A stretch of 64,000 bases of DNA from Myxococcales bacterium 68-20 (GTDB lineage: Bacteria > Myxococcota_A > Polyangia > Polyangiales > Polyangiaceae): the NCBI GenBank assembly GCA_001899635.1, contig MKVQ01000026.1, positions 49,334 through 113,333 of the forward strand, read 5' to 3'. Shown here in pieces: positions 47,131-55,862 of this stretch (positions are counted from its first letter, which is position 1; the number at the start of each line of letters is the position of its first letter). The translations under genes and the position numbers were made by a program. The notes beneath the pieces were generated by a model, which saw only the letters and a list, made by a program, of their open reading frames with translations, ran no database searches and had not been told where the DNA came from.

Positions 47131-48165
47131 CTATCGAGCGGGCGCGTTCCAGCGCGGGACGAGCCACGTCCGGAGCACGTTGTCGATCAGATGGAGATGG
47201 TCGAAGTGATCCCGGGGGCCCGCTCCGCGGAAGCCGCGCACGTGGAGCCCGCGCGCGTCGGCCTCGAGGGACAACGTCATCCCGCGGTCGTTCTTCTCGG
47301 TCGTCGCGGTCGGAGCGACGCCGACCTCGGACAGGAGCGCAGCGGTGGCCTCGGACGTGCTCGCGTAGTCGGGCGGCACGATCGCCGAGTGGGTGACGAC
47401 CATCGTCTTCTTCCCCGCGGCGGCGTCCGTCGCGAAGCGGACGAAGCGCTTCAGCATCTTCACGTCGACGTGATCGGCGCCGCGCGCAGGCCCCTCGCCG
47501 TCGACGTACTGCGCATGGAGGCTGTCGAGCAGGACGACCGTGTCCGTCGCTGCATACCACTCGGGCACCGCCAGGATCCGGCTCACCGCCGCGAAGCCTG
47601 CGCTCCACGAGGCGAGGGCGAGGCGGCGCAGGTGGACGTCGCTCCGCGTCGCCGACCGCCCAATCGTCGCCGTCAGGCGCTTCATCATCGTACCGAAGCG
47701 CGAAGGATCCTCGAACGCGCGCGCGTAGCCGCCGCTGCCGATCCCGTAGCCACACGACACGAAGACGCCGCGGACGCCGCTCGTGCGGATCGCGCGCTCG
47801 GACATCTGGCCGGCGTGGAAATGGAAGACGACGTCGACTCCGCCATCGTCGTCGATGAAGTCGTCCTTCGGAGCGAGGTACGAGCAGCTCGAGACGCCGA
47901 AGCCTTGCCAGTGCTTCTCCATCTCGACGTCGGGCGCCGCCAGGCCGTCGAGCTCGGGCACGATCGCGGGCGCCGCCGACTCGATTACGGCCGCCGCGAC
48001 GGCGACCGGCGGCGCCGTCTTCGTGAACGGGCGCTCGGTCGCTCGCGGCGCGCACGCCGCGCACGCCGCGAGCGCGATCAGTGAGGCGGATGCGAGCAGT
48101 CGAGTCGCGAAGGTCGCGACGTCTTTGGGGGGAGTGGTGGCGGCCCGCCAAAGAGGGTGCTGCAT
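47131..48165 (-). CDS. Lipoprotein with alpha/beta-hydrolase-like core
   Basis: This 344-residue protein has a signal peptide with lipobox-like ALAACAAC. The mature part has strands GVDVVFHFHAGQMS and GVFVSCGYGIGSGG, a nucleophile-elbow-like LALASWSAGFAAVSRIL, TVVLLDSLHAQY, KKTMVVTHSAIVPP and a terminal RDHFDHLHLID with His residues. This order fits an alpha/beta hydrolase with Ser, Asp and His in place, though no named family is recognised. It converges with the GGDEF-EAL gene (47 nt between stops). Confidence 0.75.
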   Translation of the reverse strand: MQHPLWRAATTPPKDVATFATRLLASASLIALAACAACAPRATERPFTKTAPPVAVAAAVIESAAPAIVPELDGLAAPDVEMEKHWQGFGVSSCSYLAPKDDFIDDDGGVDVVFHFHAGQMSERAIRTSGVRGVFVSCGYGIGSGGYARAFEDPSRFGTMMKRLTATIGRSATRSDVHLRRLALASWSAGFAAVSRILAVPEWYAATDTVVLLDSLHAQYVDGEGPARGADHVDVKMLKRFVRFATDAAAGKKTMVVTHSAIVPPDYASTSEATAALLSEVGVAPTATTEKNDRGMTLSLEADARGLHVRGFRGAGPRDHFDHLHLIDNVLRTWLVPRWNAPAR

Positions 48166-48280
48166 GGGCGCGCACCGTAGTTTCGGACGCGCCCGATCCG
48201 ACCTCGCAACAACGTCTCACGTTGGATCGAGTCGGAGGTGTGCGCACCTCCTCCCATCCATCCGATCGTTGGAACGTCAA

Positions 48281-48305
48281 CGATCTCGGGGGCTACCCGA
48301 GATCG
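48281..48305 (-). terminator. Hairpin downstream of glyA
   Basis: A perfect 10-bp stem (cgatctcggg / cccgagatcg) with loop ggcta lies 19 nt after the leftward glyA stop. No T-run follows, so it is a probable but not certain terminator. Confidence 0.65.
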
Positions 48306-48324
48306 CCTCCGACCCCAACGCTCC

Positions 48325-49605
48325 TCACATGCGGAGGCCGGGCGCAGGGAACTTGTCGCAGAGCTCCTTCACCTCGCCCGCGATCTTCGCGAGGAGTGCC
48401 TCGTCCGTCGCGTTCGCGACGACGCGATCGATCCAGTCGGCGAGCTTCAGCATCTCGGCCTTGCCCATGCCGCGCGACGTGACGGAGGGCGTTCCGATGC
48501 GGAGGCCCGACGGATCGAAGGGCTTGCGCGGATCGAACGGCACAGCGTTGTAGTTGGCGACGATGCCCGCGCGATCGAGCGCCTGCGCCGCGGGCTTGCC
48601 CGCGATGTTCTTGCTGGTGAGATCGACCAGCATGAGGTGATTGTCCGTGCCGCCGGTCGTGACGCCGAAGCCACGCTCGACGAGCGCCTGCGCGAGCACC
48701 TTCGCGTTCTCGACGACGGCCTTCGCGTAGTCGACGAACGCCGGCTGCGAGGCCTCGAGCGCGGCGACCGCGATCGCGGCAGTCGTGTGGTTGTGCGGCC
48801 CGCCCTGGAGGCCGGGGAACACGGCGCGATCGATCGCCGATGCGTGCGCCTTCTTGCAGAAGATCATGCCGCCGCGCGGACCGCGGAACGTCTTGTGCGT
48901 CGTCGACGTGACGACGTCGGCGATACCGATCGGTGAGGGATGAACGCCCGTCGCGACGAGGCCCGCGATGTGCGCGATGTCGGCCGCGAGGATCGCGCCG
49001 ACCTCGTCGGCGATCTCGCGGAACGCGGGGAAGTCGAGCGTGCGCGGGTAGGCGGTGGTGCCTGCCCAGATGACCTTCGGCTTGTGCTCCTTGGCGAGCT
49101 TCCGCACCTCGTCCATGTCGATGCGGTGGTCCTCGCGGCGGACGCCGTACGGCACGCTCTTGAAGTACTTGCCCGTGATCGAGACGGTGTGGCCATGGGT
49201 GAGGTGTCCGCCGGCCGGGAGGCCGAGGCCCATGACGACGTCACCGGGCTGGCAGAACGCGAGGTACACGGCGAGGTTCGCCGGGCTGCCCGAGTAGGGC
49301 TGCACGTTGACGTGGATGTCGTCCTCGGTCGTCCCCGCGCTCGCCGTCTTCGCGAAGAGCTTGCGGAGCCGCGAGATGGCGAGCTCCTCGACCTGATCGA
49401 TGACGGCCTGGCCCTCGTAGTAGCGCTTCCGAGCGTAGCCCTCGGAGTACTTGTTCGTGAGGCAGGAGCCGGTTGCCTCCATCACCGCCCGTGAGGCGTA
49501 GTTCTCGCTCGCGATGAGTCGCATGGACTCGTGCTCGCGGCGGTTCTCCTCCTCGATGAGCTTGGCAATTTCCGCATCGACCTGGGCCAGATCTTTTTCG
49601 GGCAT
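48325..49605 (-). CDS. glyA: Serine hydroxymethyltransferase
   Basis: This 426-residue PLP enzyme interconverts serine and glycine with tetrahydrofolate and feeds one-carbon metabolism. Family marks are RLIASENYASRAVMEATGS, NKYSEGYARKRYYEG, NVQPYSGSPAN, and the PLP lysine Lys238 in TSTTHKTFRGPRGG. The ATG at 49605 gives the family N-terminus; the frame continues upstream through a 51-bp repeat with no similarity and is not coding. A terminator-like hairpin follows. Confidence 0.97.
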   Translation of the reverse strand: MPEKDLAQVDAEIAKLIEEENRREHESMRLIASENYASRAVMEATGSCLTNKYSEGYARKRYYEGQAVIDQVEELAISRLRKLFAKTASAGTTEDDIHVNVQPYSGSPANLAVYLAFCQPGDVVMGLGLPAGGHLTHGHTVSITGKYFKSVPYGVRREDHRIDMDEVRKLAKEHKPKVIWAGTTAYPRTLDFPAFREIADEVGAILAADIAHIAGLVATGVHPSPIGIADVVTSTTHKTFRGPRGGMIFCKKAHASAIDRAVFPGLQGGPHNHTTAAIAVAALEASQPAFVDYAKAVVENAKVLAQALVERGFGVTTGGTDNHLMLVDLTSKNIAGKPAAQALDRAGIVANYNAVPFDPRKPFDPSGLRIGTPSVTSRGMGKAEMLKLADWIDRVVANATDEALLAKIAGEVKELCDKFPAPGLRM

Positions 49606-49694
49606 GGTGAAGAGCCGATTACCACGACGCGGACGATTCCGTCTCCCCGCATGGGCACCGCGCTGCCGGGCTCGCGGCTCCGCGTCGACGGGGC

Positions 49695-49796
49695 GCAGGT
49701 TCCCGTGCAGGGTCGCACGGGAACACGCCCTCGCGCGCGACTCGGGCAGGTTCCCGTGCAGGTTCGCACGGGAACACGCCCTCGCGCGCGACTCGG
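49695..49796. repeat. 51-bp direct repeat, each copy with a perfect hairpin
   Basis: Two 51-bp copies (49695-49745 and 49746-49796, one base different) lie between the divergent glyA and outer-membrane protein genes; a third copy starts and breaks off at 49797. Each contains a 9-bp stem ttcccgtgc/gcacgggaa around a 6-nt loop (49700-49723, 49751-49774). Such paired palindromes could be operator sites or RNA hairpins in the glyA leader. Confidence 0.92.
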
Positions 49797-49823
49797 GCAG
49801 GCTCATGCGGTAAGGTGCGACGC

Positions 49824-50507
49824 GTGAAGCGCTTCGTTTTCGCCTCATGCCTGCTCGGAGCCCTCGTCACCGGCGAGGCGGTCGCTGCGGCCGAGCTCGA
49901 GACGGGCAAGCCCGGCGCCGAGGATCCGACGTTGCGCGACGTGAAGCCGGAGCGCCGCAACGGCCTCACGCTCGGCGTCTCCGGTGGCTTCGCGCTTGCC
50001 GGGGCGAGCGGCTACCCCAACAACGCTCGCCTGCTCGGCGAGCCCGACTTCTACTCGTCGAGCCCGCTCCTTGCCGGCTGGTCGACGTCGTTCTTCCTGA
50101 TGGGCGCGTTCAACGACTACGTGAGCTTCGGCCCGATGGTCACGATCGCGACCTTCGAGAGCGAGCAGTGGAAGTCGACGGGGTGGGCGGCCGGCTTCCG
50201 CGGCGAGTTCTTCCCGCTCGTGAAGCTGGTCCCGCTGCTCGCCGACACCGCCGTCTATGCTCAGCTCGGCTTCGGCACCACCGAGCTTCGCGCGAAGGGC
50301 CCGTACCCGTCCGCGGGCGGCGAGCAGTCGTTCCTCGGGATCGGGCTCCATCACGAGTGGCGGCTCGCCCGGCTCCTCGGTGGTCATGCTTCCGCGGGGC
50401 CGTACATCGAGTACGATGCCATTCGCTCGCCCTCCGCCGAGCGGCACTGGGCGACCGCCGGGCTACGTGTGGTCTGGTACGGCGGCGGCGTGAAGCTCGA
50501 TCGGTAG
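49824..50507 (+). CDS. Secreted beta-barrel-like envelope protein
   Basis: This protein of ~227 residues has a signal peptide (VKRFVFASCLLGALVTGEAV, cleavage near AVAA|AEL). The mature part is built of alternating strands (NGLTLGVSGGFALAGASGY, VSFGPMVTIATFESEQW, YAQLGFGTTELRAKG, LGIGLHHEWRLARLLGG) typical of small outer-membrane barrels. The chosen GTG has taagg at a proper distance; GTG 49815 is the alternative. No family name is recognised. It starts right after the 51-bp repeat pair and 27 nt before a kinase gene. Confidence 0.72.
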   Translation: MKRFVFASCLLGALVTGEAVAAAELETGKPGAEDPTLRDVKPERRNGLTLGVSGGFALAGASGYPNNARLLGEPDFYSSSPLLAGWSTSFFLMGAFNDYVSFGPMVTIATFESEQWKSTGWAAGFRGEFFPLVKLVPLLADTAVYAQLGFGTTELRAKGPYPSAGGEQSFLGIGLHHEWRLARLLGGHASAGPYIEYDAIRSPSAERHWATAGLRVVWYGGGVKLDR

Positions 50508-50534
50508 CATCGGCAAGAGGCACCGGCTCCTGAT

Positions 50535-53369
50535 ATGGTCGACGGCGTGCAGAATCACGCGGTCGATCCGTTCGGGATCGTGGGCCAGGTCCTCGACGCA
50601 CAGTTCCGTGTCGATCGGCTCGTCGGAGAGGGCGGATTCAGCGCCGTTTATCGCGGACATCACGTCGGCCTCGACGAACCGATCGCGGTCAAGTGTCTGA
50701 AGCTCCCGCCGGCGATCTCTCCACCGCTGGTCGATCAGTTCGCGAGGCGCTTCCGCGACGAGAGCCGGATCCTCTACCGCCTCTCCCAGGGCAACCTCAA
50801 CGTCGTCCGCAGCATCGCCGCCGGCACATGGCAGGCGCCGACCGGCCTCGTCGTCCCGTACATGGTCCTCGAGTGGATGGAGGGCCGCTCGCTCGCGAAC
50901 GAGTTCGCGATTCGCCGCAGCGCCGGAAAGCAGGGGCGCTCGCTCGAGGAGATCGTGCAGCTGTTCGAGTCCGCAGCGGACGGTCTCGGCCATGCGCACG
51001 CGCAGGGCGTCGTGCATCGCGATCTCAATCCGGGCAACCTCTTCCTTGCGTCGAGCTCGCAAGGCACCCGGATGAAGGTGCTCGACTTCGGAGTCGCCAA
51101 GATCCTCGACGAGTCGACGCTCGACATCGCGCGGATGCAGACGGTCGGACAGATCCGGATCTTCGCGCCTGCCTACGGCGCGCCGGAGCAGTTCGACGAC
51201 TCGATCGGCAAGGTCGGCGCGGCGTCCGACGTCTATTCCTTCGCCCTCATCCTGCTCGAGGCGCTCCGCGATCGCTGCGTGAACGAGGGCCAGAACCTCG
51301 GCGAGTTCGCGCTCAAGGCGATCGATCCCAATGTCCGGCCCACGCCGCGGATGCTCGGAATCGGCGTGCCCGACGAGGTCGAGCAGATCTTCGCGCGCGC
51401 GACGAAGCTCGATCCGCGCGAGCGATGGCAGAACGCGGGCGAGCTGTGGCGAGCGCTGGCGCTCGCGGTGAATTCGGCGAGCCGGCAGAAGCACGCGCAG
51501 GCGGCGATGGAGACGCCGCCGCTCGCGATGCCCCAGCCGCAGGGGATCCGGAGCACTCAGAAGGGAATGGCGCCACCTCCGGAGCCAGCGAAGGCGCCCG
51601 CCGTACGCATGAACAAGACGATGCCGCTCGGCGCCGCGATGCCGAAGCTCGACATACCTCGGCCCGGGGCTGCCGCGCCGTCGTCGACCGGCCAGAGCGC
51701 GCCGAAGATCCCTGCTGCACCGAGCGCGCCGACGTCGGCGCCGCGTGTGCCGACGCAACCGAGCGCGGGGCAGGCGGCGACGGGTGGGCCGCCTGGACAG
51801 CCTGCCACGCAGCGGTTCACGGGCGAAGGAGTGCCGAACCTCGCGGAGGAGGAGGACGAGGACGCTCGGACGCACGTCGGGGCGATGTCCGGTAAAGCGC
51901 CGCTCGGCCAAGGCCAACCGCAGGAGCAACAACAAGAGGAGGAGCAAGAGGACGAGGTCACGCGCGTCCGCGCGCCGGAGCCCGACATGCTGCGCGGCCT
52001 TGCCGATCTCGAAGCGCAGAAGCTTCCCGGCAAGGCGAGGTTGGCGACGACGCAGCTCTCGAGCGGGAGCTCTCCGCGCCCCGCGGCAGGAGCCCCCGCT
52101 GTGGGCGCACCGCCGCTGCAGGATCCCGCTTCGGCCGCGGGCGGAACGTTCATGATGGCGCCGGGCCCGTTCGGCGAGGCCGCACCAATGCCGTCGACGC
52201 AGCCTCCGCCGCCGGCCGCGGCGCCACACGCGCAGCCCGAGCCGTACCGTCCTTCGTCGGGTCAGCTCGGGCAGACCCTTCCCCTCACGGGGCCGCATCC
52301 GCTCGGTCTTCCGGGGCAGGCGTCGACCAACGGCCCGATCCCCGCCGCAGGCGCGCCTCCTGCTCCCTACGGCTCGCTCTCCCCCGATGGGCCTTCGACC
52401 TTCGGTGACGCTGGCCAGCATGGCTGGAGTCCGTCCAACCCGGGACCGCAGCCATCGCAGCAGCAACAGCAGCAGCAGCAGCAGTTCCAGCAGCCGCACG
52501 CTCCGTATCCGGCGTACGCGGTCGTCGCGCCGCCGCACGCTCCGCAGCAACAGCACCCGATGATGCAGCCGTCGCCGCACATCATGGTGCCGTCGCATGG
52601 GCAGAACATGCCGTTCGGCCAGCAGCCGCACGACTCGCGGATGAGCGAGTCGGTATCGCTGCCCCCGGGGTCGATCTCGGGAGTGCCGAAGAAGAGCAAC
52701 TCGGTCCTCTTCATCGCGATCGGGCTCGGTGCGCTCGCGCTCATCGGCGTCGGCCTCGCGGCCGCCGTCATGCCGGGCGGCAAGGGCAACGGCACTGGAC
52801 CGGTCGCATCGGTCTCGGCGCCGCCTGACTCGAGCCCGATCGCGTCCGCTCCGCCGCCGCCGCCGCCGACGGCGCCGCCGGTCATCGATCCGACCCCGGC
52901 AGCCGACGTCGTGCCCGACGCGAGCGATGCCGTTACCGCCAACAGCGACGACGACGTGGACGCGGGCAGCACGGCGACGACCACGACTGCCGCACCCGAC
53001 GTCCCGCCTGCGCCCACGCCGGCACCCACGCCGGTGCCGGTGCCGGTGCCCATGCCGACGCCTGTCGCCGTCAAGGACGCGGGGCCGCCGCCGGATCCGA
53101 ATGCGTTCAACGAGGCGGCCGCGCGCTCGCGGCTCGCGCAGGCGAACGGCGTCCTCGTCTTCTGCAAGAAGGAAGGCGGCGTGACGGGACCGGGCACGTC
53201 GCAAGTGACGTTCGGGCCGGAGGGGACCGTCACCGCGGTGAGCCTCGACCCGCCGTACGCCGGGACGCCGGCGGGCGACTGCGTCACGGGCCACTTCAAG
53301 CGCACGAAGGTGAGCTCGTTCCAGGGCTCGCCGCGGACGATCAAGCACTCCTTCGACGTGCCGAAGTAG
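50535..53369 (+). CDS. Large membrane Ser/Thr kinase with polyGln tract and AgmX/PglI-like C-terminal domain
   Basis: This is a 944-residue protein. The kinase domain (20-300) has LVGEGGFSAVYRG, Lys53, VVHRDLNPGN with Asp163 (Lys replaced by Asn165) and DFG (184-186). A ~420-residue Pro/Gln/Ala-rich linker contains a run of nine Gln (52458-52484). One membrane helix (~722-742, VLFIAIGLGALALIGVGLAA) follows. After a Pro/Thr/Val spacer the C-terminal ~85 residues (FCKKEGGVTGPGTSQVTFGP, GTPAGDCVTGHFKRTKVSSF) look like the domain at the end of AgmX/PglI-type gliding and other myxobacterial proteins. The C-terminus is probably periplasmic and could bind a ligand. Confidence 0.88.
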   Translation: MVDGVQNHAVDPFGIVGQVLDAQFRVDRLVGEGGFSAVYRGHHVGLDEPIAVKCLKLPPAISPPLVDQFARRFRDESRILYRLSQGNLNVVRSIAAGTWQAPTGLVVPYMVLEWMEGRSLANEFAIRRSAGKQGRSLEEIVQLFESAADGLGHAHAQGVVHRDLNPGNLFLASSSQGTRMKVLDFGVAKILDESTLDIARMQTVGQIRIFAPAYGAPEQFDDSIGKVGAASDVYSFALILLEALRDRCVNEGQNLGEFALKAIDPNVRPTPRMLGIGVPDEVEQIFARATKLDPRERWQNAGELWRALALAVNSASRQKHAQAAMETPPLAMPQPQGIRSTQKGMAPPPEPAKAPAVRMNKTMPLGAAMPKLDIPRPGAAAPSSTGQSAPKIPAAPSAPTSAPRVPTQPSAGQAATGGPPGQPATQRFTGEGVPNLAEEEDEDARTHVGAMSGKAPLGQGQPQEQQQEEEQEDEVTRVRAPEPDMLRGLADLEAQKLPGKARLATTQLSSGSSPRPAAGAPAVGAPPLQDPASAAGGTFMMAPGPFGEAAPMPSTQPPPPAAAPHAQPEPYRPSSGQLGQTLPLTGPHPLGLPGQASTNGPIPAAGAPPAPYGSLSPDGPSTFGDAGQHGWSPSNPGPQPSQQQQQQQQQFQQPHAPYPAYAVVAPPHAPQQQHPMMQPSPHIMVPSHGQNMPFGQQPHDSRMSESVSLPPGSISGVPKKSNSVLFIAIGLGALALIGVGLAAAVMPGGKGNGTGPVASVSAPPDSSPIASAPPPPPPTAPPVIDPTPAADVVPDASDAVTANSDDDVDAGSTATTTTAAPDVPPAPTPAPTPVPVPVPMPTPVAVKDAGPPPDPNAFNEAAARSRLAQANGVLVFCKKEGGVTGPGTSQVTFGPEGTVTAVSLDPPYAGTPAGDCVTGHFKRTKVSSFQGSPRTIKHSFDVPK

Positions 53370-53824
53370 CGACGCGCACTCGAGCCTCAGGTCGACGTCG
53401 TCGCTCGGCGCGATCCCTCGAGGTGCGCCGTCGTACGCTCGCAGCCCTTCGAGGTCGGAGCCCGCCCTTGCTGGTCGCTCACTGGCTGAAGGACTCGGCA
53501 GCGGGGCCGTCTTCCTCGCGCTCGCCGGAACGCTCGATCCTCTCGTGGGCTTCCGACCCCCGAGCGATCGTCATCGGCGCTCGCGTACCGGAAGAGTCCG
53601 CGGACGCGAGCCCAGGAGAGAGAGGGGGCTCGACGTCCGCTCGTCGACCGTTGTATAGAAATTGAAAGTCGTTTTCAATAACAATGGGAGCCAGGGAAAA
53701 CAGGGCCGGCGGCGCTGGGCTCGCGCCTTCGATGATGGCGCGCGAGCCCGCGATCGAGCTGCGCTCGATGCTCCGCTTGTTACGCTCGGACCTCAGGCGA
53801 CCCGGCATGCCTAGAGCGACGCGC
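53370..53824. other. Promoter region of the haem-uptake operon
   Basis: About 455 bp without a credible gene. Its first 280 bp hold nothing recognised. From ~53650 the sequence is clearly AT-richer than its surroundings and contains a -10-like TATAGA and the Fur-like box. The long frame from an ATG at 53684 is in frame with the receptor but precedes its signal peptide by 47 codons of non-family sequence. Confidence 0.6.
53654..53679 (+). promoter_or_regulatory. Candidate Fur box and -10 element of the haem-uptake operon
   Basis: The palindrome attgaaagtcgttttcaat (53661-53679) has 7-bp arms and matches the 7-1-7 Fur pattern (TGATAATnATTATCA) as TGAAAGTcGTTTTCA. A TATAGA hexamer (53654-53659) lies just before it, so Fur would cover the transcription start. 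The AT-rich context is exceptional in this GC-rich window. Position before a TonB receptor supports iron control. Confidence 0.65.
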
Positions 53825-55855
53825 ATGGCGAGACTTCTTCGATGGGGCTGTCCGAGCCTCGTCCTCGCCATCCCGTCCGTCGCGTCCGTCGCGCGCGCGG
53901 ACGACGCACGCGGCTCCGCGAATACGAAGGACAAGGACGGCGAGACCGTCGTCGTCACCGGGACGCGCACTCCCGAGAACGTGCAGCGCGCGACGGTGAA
54001 GACCGACGTAGTGACGCGTGAAGAGGCCGACCGGCGCGGGGCGACCAACGTGGCCGAGGCGCTCGCGACGCAGCCCGGCCTCCAGGTGAACCCGGGCTCG
54101 TACGGATACCTCGGCGGCGTGAGCGCGCTCCAGATCCAGGGATTCGATCGCGATCGCGTCCTCATCCTCGAGGACGGCGAGCGTGTCGTCGGTGACGTCG
54201 GCGGCGCGGTCGATCTCGCCGCGATCCCGACGGCCGATCTCGAGCGCATCGAGGTCGTCGTCGGACCGACGAGCTCGCTCTACGGGTCGGCCGCTCTCGG
54301 CGGCGTCGTCAACGTCATCACTGCTCCGCCGCGTCGCCCGGGGCTCTCGGCGCGCGCGCGCGCGGAGTATCGATCGCTGAACGGCGTCGTCCTCCAGGGC
54401 AACGCCTCCGCGAAGAAGGACGGCACGCTCGGACCGCTTCGTGAGCCGTGGATCGGCCTCGACGGGAACTACAGCCGTCTCGACGGCGTCGAGCGCACGC
54501 CGGGCTTGCCCGATCTCCGGATCCCCGAGACGAACCGGAGGATGGTCGGGCTACGCGCCGGAGCGCGCCTCACCGACACGATGGACGTGCGCGTCCGCCT
54601 GCGCGCGTTCCGCGATCGCCTCGACGGCATCGAGAGCGAGAAGCGCCCGACGATCGAGGAGCGCTTCATCACCGATCTCCCGCAGCAGACCAATCGCTAC
54701 ACGGTCCACGTCATCCACGTCACGAAGCTCCGGAGCGGCGCGAGCCTTCGCCTCACGATGGGCCGGCAGCAGTTCGACAACTTCACCGCGAAGGACCGCC
54801 GCGGCTCGCCGATCGACGAGCGGCGCGATCGCGAGCATCGCATGCAGAGCTTCGAGGCGATCGCCACCGTCCCCGAAGGCACGCGGACGTGGGTCGCGGG
54901 GACGCGTTTCGAGGCGGAGCACTTCGAACAGTCGCTCACGCGCACCGTGAGCACACGGGCAGCCCCCGTGACGACGAGCGGGCCCGAGGTCGTGCCCCTC
55001 ACGTTCGGCGTCGCCGCCTTCTACGCCCAGCTCTCGTGGAAAGTCACGGAGACGCTCACCGTGATGCCCGGGATCCGTACCGAGCTCCATTCGCGCTACG
55101 GCGAGTCCGTCGCTCCGCGCCTCGCGGCATCATGGCAGATCGCGCCGCGCGTCATCGCGCGCGCCTCCGCAGGTCGCGGCTTTCGCGCGCCGAGCGCGAA
55201 GGAGCTCGGCTTCGTCTTCGATCACTCCTTCTACGGCTACCGGATCAACGGCAACCGCGATCTCTTCCCCGAGAAGTCGTGGGGCGTGAACGCCGATCTC
55301 ACCGTGACGCCGATGAAGGACTCGATGGTGCGCGGCTCCGTCTTCTACAACTGGGTGGAGGATCTGATCGATCTCGACCTCGGCAACGGCGTCTTCGACG
55401 GCGGCGTCGCGACGTATTCGTACACGAACTTCGGTCGAGCTCGAACCGCGGGCGGTCAGGTCGACGCGCGCTTCAAGCCCACGAGTTGGCTGTCTGCGGA
55501 ATCGAGCTACGCTTACACGTGGACGCGGGACGACGTGAACGATCAGCCGCTGCCGGGCCGACCGCCGCACTCGGTCACCTCGGCGCTCCGGATCGAGCCG
55601 GGCTGGATGCTCGAGCTGTACGTTCGTGCACGGGTCGTCACCAGCTCGTTCCTGGGCGAGGACTCGCGATCGCCTGGGTACCAGACGGTGGACGTCCGCA
55701 TGGGCCGTACGCTATGGCCTCACTCGCAGGCGTATCTGGGGGCCCTCAACCTGCTCGACGTGAAACAGGACCCCGGCCGTCTGGGGGATACACGTCCGCC
55801 GCTGGGTCGTATCCTCTACGTCGGTCTCCGGGCCGACTTCCCTTGGGAGGATTGA
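53825..55855 (+). CDS. TonB-dependent receptor, probable haem receptor (HmuR-like)
   Basis: The protein has 676 residues from the ATG at 53825, which gives a proper signal peptide (LRWGCPSLVLAIPSVASVAR). A TonB box-like ETVVVTGTR is followed by the plug (EALATQPGLQVNPGSYG; LILEDGERVVGDVGGAVDL; IEVVVGPTSSLYGSAALGGV) and a 22-strand barrel. The conserved heme-receptor region is visible: GRGFRAPSAKELGF (FRAP box), a His in DHSFYGY, and GNRDLFPEKS in the place of the NPDL box. The barrel is somewhat divergent. It leads an operon with two HmuY-like genes, which supports haem as substrate. Confidence 0.88.
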   Translation: MARLLRWGCPSLVLAIPSVASVARADDARGSANTKDKDGETVVVTGTRTPENVQRATVKTDVVTREEADRRGATNVAEALATQPGLQVNPGSYGYLGGVSALQIQGFDRDRVLILEDGERVVGDVGGAVDLAAIPTADLERIEVVVGPTSSLYGSAALGGVVNVITAPPRRPGLSARARAEYRSLNGVVLQGNASAKKDGTLGPLREPWIGLDGNYSRLDGVERTPGLPDLRIPETNRRMVGLRAGARLTDTMDVRVRLRAFRDRLDGIESEKRPTIEERFITDLPQQTNRYTVHVIHVTKLRSGASLRLTMGRQQFDNFTAKDRRGSPIDERRDREHRMQSFEAIATVPEGTRTWVAGTRFEAEHFEQSLTRTVSTRAAPVTTSGPEVVPLTFGVAAFYAQLSWKVTETLTVMPGIRTELHSRYGESVAPRLAASWQIAPRVIARASAGRGFRAPSAKELGFVFDHSFYGYRINGNRDLFPEKSWGVNADLTVTPMKDSMVRGSVFYNWVEDLIDLDLGNGVFDGGVATYSYTNFGRARTAGGQVDARFKPTSWLSAESSYAYTWTRDDVNDQPLPGRPPHSVTSALRIEPGWMLELYVRARVVTSSFLGEDSRSPGYQTVDVRMGRTLWPHSQAYLGALNLLDVKQDPGRLGDTRPPLGRILYVGLRADFPWED

Positions 55856-55862
55856 GTCACCC

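Noticed and set aside
49695..49796. Paired hairpins considered as a glycine riboswitch before glyA
   Set aside because: The tandem-aptamer core of a glycine riboswitch is not visible; the copies are simple inverted repeats.
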